A DNA stretch of 64,000 bases from Rhodocyclaceae bacterium. GTDB taxonomy: Bacteria; Pseudomonadota; Gammaproteobacteria; Burkholderiales; Rhodocyclaceae. The position numbers and the translations under genes are program-made. Below are positions 58,390 through 64,000 of this stretch, piece by piece. The notes under the pieces were generated by a model that was given only the letters and a program-made list of their open reading frames with translations, ran no database searches and was not told where the DNA came from. The stretch lies in assembly GCA_023230455.1 (NCBI GenBank), contig JALNXH010000010.1:51922-115921 (forward strand). The letters run 5' to 3'. Positions within the stretch are counted from its first letter, which is position 1. Every line of letters begins with the position of its first letter.

Positions 58390-59418
58390 ATGATTAAGGT
58401 TGGTGTCGTCGGCGGTACTGGCTATACCGGGGTCGAGCTGCTCCGGTTACTGGGCCAGCATCCCGAGGTCGATCTGGTTGCTGTTACGTCCCGGGGCGAA
58501 GCGGGAACGCGGGTGTCGGAAATGTTCCCCAGCCTGCGTGGCCGAGTCGACGTGGTTTTTTCGGATCCTTCGAAATCCCCTCTGGATAAGTGTGATTTGG
58601 TTTTTTTTGCGACACCGAACGGTGTCGCAATGGGGCAGGCGCCGGCTTTGTTGGATAAAGGGGTCCGAGTGGTCGATCTTGCTGCCGACTTTCGTATCCG
58701 AGACATTGCTACTTGGGAACGCTGGTACGGGATGGCCCACGCGAATCCGAATTGGGTAGGCAAAGCGGTGTATGGATTGCCTGAAGTGAATCGGGCGTTG
58801 ATAAGGGATGCCCAACTGGTGGCCAACCCGGGGTGCTACCCAACGGCGACTCAGCTTGGCTTTTTGCCATTGATGGAGGCGGATTGCGTGGATATCGGGC
58901 AGCTGATTGCAGATGCCAAGTCGGGCGTTTCGGGTGCTGGGCGCAAGGCGGAGGTGAATATCCTCTTTTCTGAAGCTGCGGATAACTTCAAGGCCTACGG
59001 TGTTTCTGGCCATCGCCACCTGCCGGAAATTAGCCAGGGCCTCACCGAAGCTGCCGGGCGGGATATCGGGTTGACCTTCGTCCCCCATCTGACGCCGATG
59101 ATTCGCGGCATTCATGCCACTCTCTATGCTAGGGTTACGCGCGAACTGGATTTTCAGGCGTTGTTCGAGAATCGCTACCGCGATGAGCCCTTCGTGGATG
59201 TGATGCCGCCGAAGTCACATCCGGATACGCGTTCGGTTCGCGCGGCAAATACTTGCCGAATCGCGATTCATCGACCTCAGGATGGCAACATGCTGGTTGT
59301 GCTCTCGGTGATCGACAATCTCGTCAAAGGCGCTGCCGGGCAGGCGGTGCAGAACATGAACATCATGTTTGGATTTGACGAGCGGACCGGTCTGATGCAG
59401 CTTCCGATCCTGCCGTGA
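58390..59418 (+). CDS. argC: N-acetyl-gamma-glutamyl-phosphate reductase
   Basis: ArgC reduces N-acetylglutamyl phosphate in arginine synthesis. ATG 58390 with AAGGAG 8 bases ahead gives MIKVGVVGGTGYTGVELLRLLGQHP (NADP-binding GxxGxxG); 342 residues. The active-site Cys is in LVANPGCYPTATQLGFLPL, followed by DAKSGVSGAGRKA and the catalytic His region GVSGHRHLPEI. The next gene starts within the stop codon. Confidence 0.97.
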   Translation: MIKVGVVGGTGYTGVELLRLLGQHPEVDLVAVTSRGEAGTRVSEMFPSLRGRVDVVFSDPSKSPLDKCDLVFFATPNGVAMGQAPALLDKGVRVVDLAADFRIRDIATWERWYGMAHANPNWVGKAVYGLPEVNRALIRDAQLVANPGCYPTATQLGFLPLMEADCVDIGQLIADAKSGVSGAGRKAEVNILFSEAADNFKAYGVSGHRHLPEISQGLTEAAGRDIGLTFVPHLTPMIRGIHATLYARVTRELDFQALFENRYRDEPFVDVMPPKSHPDTRSVRAANTCRIAIHRPQDGNMLVVLSVIDNLVKGAAGQAVQNMNIMFGFDERTGLMQLPILP

Positions 59419-60152
59419 TGTTGCGCCGCTTGCGCCGCCGCTTCGGGATTGCTGCGCCGCGGGTTGCAATCAAACCTCATGTTCCTTGGTATTGGCGGGT
59501 CGCCAGCACAATTGTGGTCCTGGCCTTTGGTCTGGCGTTGGCAGGTTGGATATATGACGCTGGGCGCAGTATTGCCGGTTACGATCGTAGCGAGAGTAAT
59601 CAGCAGATCGAGGGGATGAAGATCCAAATCGACCAGTTGAATGATGAGTTGGGCACACTCAGGCAACTGACCAATGTCAGCGAGAGTTCATTACAGATTG
59701 AGCGTACCGCGCAACAGGAACTTAGCCAACAGGTTAAGCGGCTTGAGCGGGAAAACAGCCAGCTCAAGGAGGAGTTGGCTGTTTTCGAAAGCCTTGCGGG
59801 TCGAGGCCCCAAATCCGCTACCCCGGGGATTTCTAGCTTCGATCTGGAATTCGACCCGGCGAGCGGGCGATGCCGGTTTCGCCTACTGCTGACCGCCGGT
59901 ACCGGAGGACCCGAGCGTGCGGTCGAAGGGCGACTACAGTTGGCGTTAAACGTGATCCAGAATGGCAAACCTGCTATGCTCATCTTTCCTTCCGCGACAG
60001 AGCTCAATGGGGCTCCTTTCAACGTTTCGTTTCACCGTTATCTGCGGCAGCAGGGTAGCGTTCAGTTGCCGATCGGTGCGACGATTACCGAGGCCGAGGC
60101 TAAGTTGCTTATCGGAAACAGCGTAGTCGCTGCCAAGAAAGCAATCCTCTAA
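59418..60152 (+). CDS. DUF6776-type inner-membrane coiled-coil protein
   Basis: ATG 59418 overlaps the argC stop (TGATG); a GTG at 59415 is also possible. The 244-residue product has a basic start (LRRLRRRFG), one membrane helix near residues 30-47 (ASTIVVLAFGLALAGWIYD), a coiled coil at ~residues 60-135 (IEGMKIQIDQLNDELGTLRQL; QQELSQQVKRLERENSQLKEELAVFESL) and a beta-rich C-terminal domain. Its topology suggests a periplasmic coiled coil. It lies directly ahead of the bactofilin gene in related genomes as here; function unknown. Confidence 0.8.
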   Translation: MLRRLRRRFGIAAPRVAIKPHVPWYWRVASTIVVLAFGLALAGWIYDAGRSIAGYDRSESNQQIEGMKIQIDQLNDELGTLRQLTNVSESSLQIERTAQQELSQQVKRLERENSQLKEELAVFESLAGRGPKSATPGISSFDLEFDPASGRCRFRLLLTAGTGGPERAVEGRLQLALNVIQNGKPAMLIFPSATELNGAPFNVSFHRYLRQQGSVQLPIGATITEAEAKLLIGNSVVAAKKAIL

Positions 60153-60168
60153 TTCAAACGGAGGCAGT

Positions 60169-60570
60169 ATGTTCAGCAAGAAACCAAACAAACCCCAGAG
60201 CCGAATTGATTGCCTGATCGGAGCCGGAACCAGAATAGATGGCGATGTCACTTTCTCCGGCGGTTTGCGTGTCGATGGCGAGATTTGCGGCAGCGTCCGC
60301 GCTGCCGGCGATAAGCCGAGTACCCTTGTTGTCAGCGAGCAGGCCCGTATCGAAGGGGATGTGTGTGTAACCCATTTGGTTGTCAACGGCACGGTAATCG
60401 GACCTGTACAAGTCGCGGAATTTCTTGAACTTCAACCCAAGGCGCGAGTCACAGGGGATGTCGACTACGGAACCATAGAAATCCATCTCGGTGCAGTGAT
60501 TCAAGGTCGCTTGATACATCAGGCTTCGGGAGTGAAGTCCGTAGAGTTGAAGCTGGCGACAAGCAATTGA
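60169..60570 (+). CDS. Bactofilin
   Basis: Bactofilins polymerise at the membrane and recruit cell-wall enzymes. The 133-residue protein has a short basic N-terminal tail and the right-handed beta-helix domain with regularly spaced G and V/I: CLIGAGTRIDGDVTFSGGLRVDGEICGSVRA, VVSEQARIEGDVCVTHLVVNGTVIGPVQVAEFLELQPKARVTGDV. GGAGG precedes the ATG. It lies 16 bases after the coiled-coil membrane protein gene. Confidence 0.93.
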   Translation: MFSKKPNKPQSRIDCLIGAGTRIDGDVTFSGGLRVDGEICGSVRAAGDKPSTLVVSEQARIEGDVCVTHLVVNGTVIGPVQVAEFLELQPKARVTGDVDYGTIEIHLGAVIQGRLIHQASGVKSVELKLATSN

Positions 60571-60624
60571 CCCAATACGGCGAATGTGTGGATAATTCGC
60601 CTAATATAACTCTGGAGACTTTCT

Positions 60625-60972
60625 ATGAACGCACCTGAAACGGCCCTTCCCCTTGTTTTTACAGACAATGCCGTCAATAAGGTTAAGGACTTGATGGTTG
60701 AAGAAGGCAATCCCGATTTGAAGCTGCGTGTGTTTGTTTCCGGCGGAGGATGTTCGGGGTTTCAATATGGGTTTACTTTTGATGAAGTTCAGAACGAAGA
60801 CGATACCGCAGTGGTAAAGAGCGGTGTTACGTTGCTGATTGATCCGATGAGCTATCAGTATCTGGTGGGGGCTGAAATTGATTACACGGAAGGCCTCGAA
60901 GGATCCCAGTTCGTCATCAAAAACCCGAATGCAACCAGTACGTGCGGTTGCGGATCGTCTTTTTCTGCTTAG
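60625..60972 (+). CDS. erpA: Iron-sulfur cluster insertion protein ErpA
   Basis: ErpA is an A-type carrier delivering [Fe-S] clusters. The 115 residues have the three conserved Cys: Cys43 (SGGGCSGFQYGF), Cys107 and Cys109 (STCGCGSSFSA). The middle LIDPMSYQYLVGAEIDYTEGLEGSQFVIKNPNA is typical of ErpA. It starts 54 bases after the bactofilin gene and ends before a strong terminator. Confidence 0.97.
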   Translation: MNAPETALPLVFTDNAVNKVKDLMVEEGNPDLKLRVFVSGGGCSGFQYGFTFDEVQNEDDTAVVKSGVTLLIDPMSYQYLVGAEIDYTEGLEGSQFVIKNPNATSTCGCGSSFSA

Positions 60973-60993
60973 GAACGGGTTCTTTACTCTTTT

Positions 60994-61019
60994 AAAAGGG
61001 GTGCTGTAGCACCCCTTTT
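60994..61019 (+). terminator. Terminator after erpA
   Basis: AAAAGGGGTGCT (60994-61005) and AGCACCCCTTTT (61008-61019) form a 12-bp stem ending in T residues. The next 171 bases (61020-61190) hold only a small 6-bp hairpin (61066-61080) and no gene I can see. Confidence 0.93.
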
Positions 61020-61190
61020 GTTATTAAGCCGTATAGATGGCGCCGAGGACTCTGAGCACCGCATGCCTCGGAGACCGAGGGGAGATGTCTTGGCTACGTT
61101 TATGGCGGGCAGTTTCGCTGCATGGCACCGTCCAGGCTGGTCCCCAACATTAGGCCGATGAATAGTTTTCCACGGCCGGGGTGGCGCGGT

Positions 61191-62504
61191 TTAGTCGAGA
61201 GATGCCAAATTGTCACCGGCGCGAAGCAGGTTGATCCGTGCGAGTTGCGTCGCGGCCTGCGTGTGGAATTGATCCAATTGCTCGGTCGATAATGATGGCG
61301 ATCCAGGAAGCGCTACAGTCAGCGGATTCTGGAAGTGGCCATTGACACGGAATTCGTAATGCAGGTGCGGCCCGCTGACAAGGCCTGTCGCGCCGGTAAA
61401 CGCAATGATGTCGCCTTGCGAGACCCTCGCCCCTGGACGGATACCGGTGCCAAATCGCGAAAGATGGCCATAGACAGTTGAATAATGGCCTCGATGGCGA
61501 AGGATGACGACTTTGCCATATCCGCCCTGTGTGCCCGCAAACTCAACTACGCCATCGGCGGTTGCTCTGACGCGGGTACCTATCGTCGCGCCGTAATCGA
61601 CCCCACGATGTGCCCGCCATTGTTGGAGAACGGGGTGGAAGCGAGCCGAGCTGAAGCCGGAAGTGACGCGGGAAAATTCCAGGGGGGACCGCAGAAAGGC
61701 TTTCTGTAGGTTTTTGCCTTCCGGAGTGTAATAGCCGGCACCTTGCGTACCTTCGAACCAAACGGCCTTGTAGCTCTTCCCGTTGTTGATGAACTCGGCG
61801 GCAAGAATTTTTCCGGTTCTTACAATCCGGCCGAGGTGGCTGAACGATTCATAAACTACTGAAAACTGGTCTCCGTCGCGCAAGTCGCGGTGAAAATCGA
61901 TTTCGCTGCCAAAGATATCGGTTAGTTTGTTGGCAATACTGTCGGGAATTCCTGCCGCGTCGGTGGCCCCGAATAGGGAGAAGCGAATTTTCCCGGATTT
62001 CATCTGGATCTCAGTATCCACCGGGATCGTTTGCTCAGCGACCCGCAGGCCATCGTTCGCCCGCTCTATGAGGATGACTTTATTTGGGTTGCCGTTGAGG
62101 GGGAAAGACAATGTTTGAAGAATACCTTTTGCATCGGCTTGGGCTGTCACCGTTTTTCCCGGCGCCATTTGCCGGAATAAGACTTCTGCGCCGGGTGCGG
62201 CCGTCAATTCCTGCAACGTTTCCTCGGCGCTGATGCCTAGTCTGTCCAGCAAGGATGCGGCCGAATCGCCTCTGCGAATGCGTTCCTCGCGGATGAAGTA
62301 TTCGGGGTTCTGCGTGGCAATGATGCGTGCGCCTGATTCCAGATCCTCAAGGACGTTTTTTTGCACCACGCTTTCAAGTTGGGTTTTCGGCGCGGTACCG
62401 AATGCCGCCACCATGCCGAGTAAGGCGATGGTGGCAACGAGGGCGCTCGTCAGGATGTGCGAGGAACGGGTCACGTTGAGTTGATCAGCTGGGCTAAAAT
62501 CCAA
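61191..62504 (-). CDS. M23 family peptidoglycan endopeptidase (MepM-like)
   Basis: This enzyme cuts peptide cross-links in the cell wall. The 437-residue product has an N-terminal membrane anchor (ILTSALVATIALLGMVAAFG), a LysM/OapA-like region (REERIRRGDSAASLLDRLGISAEETL), a middle domain and a C-terminal LytM domain with zinc ligands in QQWRAHRGVDYG and SGPHLHYEFRVNG. The only usable starts are TTG 62504 or GTG 62474, neither with a good ribosome site. It is divergent from tyrS. Confidence 0.92.
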   Translation of the reverse strand: MDFSPADQLNVTRSSHILTSALVATIALLGMVAAFGTAPKTQLESVVQKNVLEDLESGARIIATQNPEYFIREERIRRGDSAASLLDRLGISAEETLQELTAAPGAEVLFRQMAPGKTVTAQADAKGILQTLSFPLNGNPNKVILIERANDGLRVAEQTIPVDTEIQMKSGKIRFSLFGATDAAGIPDSIANKLTDIFGSEIDFHRDLRDGDQFSVVYESFSHLGRIVRTGKILAAEFINNGKSYKAVWFEGTQGAGYYTPEGKNLQKAFLRSPLEFSRVTSGFSSARFHPVLQQWRAHRGVDYGATIGTRVRATADGVVEFAGTQGGYGKVVILRHRGHYSTVYGHLSRFGTGIRPGARVSQGDIIAFTGATGLVSGPHLHYEFRVNGHFQNPLTVALPGSPSLSTEQLDQFHTQAATQLARINLLRAGDNLASLD

Positions 62505-62521
62505 TGTTCTAGATTTTTAAG

Positions 62522-62542
62522 TGCCAGCCGGACCGGCTGGCA
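62522..62542. promoter_or_regulatory. Perfect palindrome between M23 gene and tyrS
   Basis: TGCCAGCCGG and its exact inverse flank a single A. The 10-bp arms lie 17 bases upstream of the M23 start and 60 bases upstream of tyrS. It could be an operator for either gene; there is no T tract for termination. Confidence 0.55.
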
Positions 62543-62602
62543 AGGTGAAGTCCGCGGCAGTTTAGCAAATAGCGGGTCGCGGTCAATTCAGGTTCCTATA
62601 CG

Positions 62603-63790
62603 ATGAATGACATTCCATCGCAGCTATCGCTGATCAAGCGGGGCGCCGACGAGCTTCTGGTCGAAGCCGAATTGATAGAGAAGCTTAAGAGTGGACGACC
62701 TTTGCGCATCAAGGCGGGGTTCGACCCCACCGCTCCCGATTTACATTTGGGGCATACGGTACTGATCAATAAATTGCGCCATTTCCAGGATCTGGGGCAT
62801 CACGTGATGTTTCTGATTGGCGATTTCACTGGAATGATCGGTGATCCGTCGGGCAAGAACACCACTCGCCCTCCATTGTCGAGGGAGCAGATACTGGAGA
62901 ACGCACAGACCTATCGGGAGCAGGTGTTCAAGATACTCGATCCGGAAAAAACCGAGGTCTGCTTCAACTCCAATTGGTTCGAACCTTTAGGCGCTGCTGG
63001 AATGATCAAGCTGGCGGCCTTGAATACAGTCGCTCGAATGTTGGAGCGAGATGACTTTTCCAGGCGTTATGCAGCGAATCAACCCATTGCTATCCACGAA
63101 TTCCTTTACCCGTTATGTCAGGGCTACGACTCGGTGGCGATGAAGGCGGATGTCGAGCTCGGTGGTACGGACCAGAAATTCAATCTACTTGTCGGCCGCG
63201 AGTTGCAGAAACATTATGGGCAAGCGCCTCAGTGCGTTCTCATGATGCCTTTGCTTGAAGGTCTGGATGGTGTCAACAAAATGTCCAAGTCCTTGGGTAA
63301 TTACGTCGGGATCAATGAGCCGCCGGAAGAAATATTCGGCAAGATCATGTCGGTCTCCGATGTTTTGATGTGGCGTTACTTCGAATTGCTTTCCTTCAAG
63401 TCGAGCGAAGAAGTGTCTGCCTTAAAAGGGCAAGTAGCCGATGGCGTCAATCCCCGTGATGTGAAATTCGAACTGGCCAAGGAATTGGTGGCGCGTTTCC
63501 ACGGGGCGGTGGCTGGCGAGAGAGCGTTGCTGAATTTCATCGCTCGTTTTCAACGCAGCGAAATGCCGGAGAACATGCCCGAGATAGCCGTTCCCGCGGG
63601 GCCGGCGCCACAAGTCCTGAAACTGGCGGGACTTGTGGCGAGTACTTCAGAGGCGATGCGGATGATCGACGGAGGTGCCGTGCGAATAAACGGTGAAAAA
63701 TTGGAAGACAAATCGATGCGGATCGAGGTGGGCGAAACCGTCGTCCTTCAGGTTGGCAAGCGCAAGTTTGCCCGCGTCACCCTTACCTGA
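62603..63790 (+). CDS. tyrS: Tyrosyl-tRNA synthetase
   Basis: TyrS charges tRNA-Tyr. The 395 residues show the class I motifs: KAGFDPTAPDLHLGHTVLINKL (HIGH region) and VNKMSKSLGNYVGI (KMSKS), plus a C-terminal S4-like RNA-binding domain (STSEAMRMIDGGAVRINGEKLEDKSMRI). It is of the TyrZ/long type common in proteobacteria. The rRNA promoter follows 55 bases after its stop. Confidence 0.97.
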   Translation: MNDIPSQLSLIKRGADELLVEAELIEKLKSGRPLRIKAGFDPTAPDLHLGHTVLINKLRHFQDLGHHVMFLIGDFTGMIGDPSGKNTTRPPLSREQILENAQTYREQVFKILDPEKTEVCFNSNWFEPLGAAGMIKLAALNTVARMLERDDFSRRYAANQPIAIHEFLYPLCQGYDSVAMKADVELGGTDQKFNLLVGRELQKHYGQAPQCVLMMPLLEGLDGVNKMSKSLGNYVGINEPPEEIFGKIMSVSDVLMWRYFELLSFKSSEEVSALKGQVADGVNPRDVKFELAKELVARFHGAVAGERALLNFIARFQRSEMPENMPEIAVPAGPAPQVLKLAGLVASTSEAMRMIDGGAVRINGEKLEDKSMRIEVGETVVLQVGKRKFARVTLT

Positions 63791-63844
63791 AATGCCTTTT
63801 GGCATTAGTCGATTTGGAGTGACAGGATTTTTTTCTTGAAGGTG

Positions 63845-63872
63845 TTGACCGCGGGATTTCGCTACGTATAAT
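63845..63872 (+). promoter_or_regulatory. rRNA operon promoter
   Basis: TTGACC, a 16-base spacer and a consensus TATAAT (63867-63872) are followed by the GC-rich discriminator GCGCACC, a feature of stringently controlled rRNA promoters. Confidence 0.88.
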
Positions 63873-63879
63873 GCGCACC

Positions 63880-64000
63880 TCTTCACTGCACGGCGCAACG
63901 GAAAGAGGCGCGACGGGCGGGGTTCTTTAAAAAGCTGGAACAATTGATAGGTGTAGGCACTTGCGAGCTGTTGGCGAGTGATTCGTGGTGTACCGAAAAT
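63880..64000 (+). other. 5' leader of an rRNA operon (16S gene beyond the window)
   Basis: The leader holds a boxA-like antitermination element GTTCTTTAAAAA (63922-63933) and then CTGGAACAATTGATAGGTGT, a sequence type that precedes 16S rRNA genes in betaproteobacteria. The 16S gene itself is not reached. Confidence 0.85.

Noticed and set aside
61066..61080. CCTCGG-AGA-CCGAGG hairpin downstream of erpA
   Set aside because: Short stem, no T tract on either strand, and a much better terminator lies just upstream at 60994.
63791..63806. AATGCC-TTTT-GGCATT hairpin after tyrS as a terminator
   Set aside because: The stem is only 6 bp and AT-rich, and no T tract follows.
1..64000. CRISPR arrays, insertion sequences, prophage or integron parts, tRNA genes
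   Set aside because: I saw no spaced direct repeats, transposase or integrase motifs, or tRNA-like folds anywhere in the window.

Overview
The window looks like chromosomal DNA of a motile, denitrifying betaproteobacterium, most likely Rhodocyclales (Dechloromonas/Azoarcus/Thauera-like). The reasons are the flagellar gene order, the cd1-type nitrite reductase with a complete heme d1 pathway, the rplM-rpsI-argC-(DUF6776)-bactofilin-erpA-M23-tyrS-rrn order and high GC coding. No 16S sequence lies inside the window, so genus is not settled. I see no IS element, prophage, CRISPR array or tRNA.

Layout: (1) 1-1.85 kb: a truncated membrane protein gene and a solitary solute-binding protein. (2) 1.9-9.8 kb: flhB-flhA-flhF-flhG-fliA-motC-motD, a tightly packed export, flagellar placement, sigma-28 and second-stator operon. 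(3) 9.8-11.3 kb, minus strand: flgA and flgM-flgN, with a good sigma-28 promoter at flgM. (4) 11.5-24.5 kb: flgBCDEFGHIJ and flgKL plus a lipoprotein, each block behind a near-consensus sigma-54 promoter. FlgE, FlgK and FlgL are all enlarged by inserted or repeated outer domains. (5) 24.5-30.4 kb, minus strand: fliJ, fliK-R (sigma-54 promoter at fliK). (6) 30.4-43.3 kb: denitrification block. Minus strand carries nirS-nirT-(c552-like)-(cupredoxin)-nirC-F-DL-G-H-J-N; plus strand carries nirE-norC-norB, with FNR/DNR-type boxes between and upstream. (7) 43.3-52.7 kb: copper/silver efflux, cusRS-like two-component genes divergent from cytochrome c-cusF-cusC-cusB-cusA. (8) 52.7-64 kb: housekeeping genes (lytic transglycosylase, proS, rppH, CNP1-like, coq7, OsmC-like, rplM, rpsI, argC, DUF6776, bactofilin, erpA, M23 peptidase, tyrS), ending in the promoter and leader of an rRNA operon that starts beyond the right edge.

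How it works together: FliA (sigma-28) and its anti-sigma FlgM are both here, and hook and junction genes sit behind sigma-54 sites, so the flagellar hierarchy can be read from the DNA. The nir genes make NirS and its heme d1 cofactor; NirE begins the cofactor pathway from the divergent promoter, and NorCB removes the NO formed. Two copper proteins or systems (a cupredoxin inside nir, and the Cus block) lie beside it.

Most unusual signals: an FlhG that keeps its FlhF-activating motif but has lost the ATP-binding P-loop; repeat-expanded FlgK and FlgL sharing one short motif; strong replacement of CTGCAG by CTACAG at Leu-Gln positions across the window; a c552-like protein with a CX3CH motif next to a cupredoxin in the nir operon; and the nir block directly abutting fliJ where fliEFGHI would be expected.
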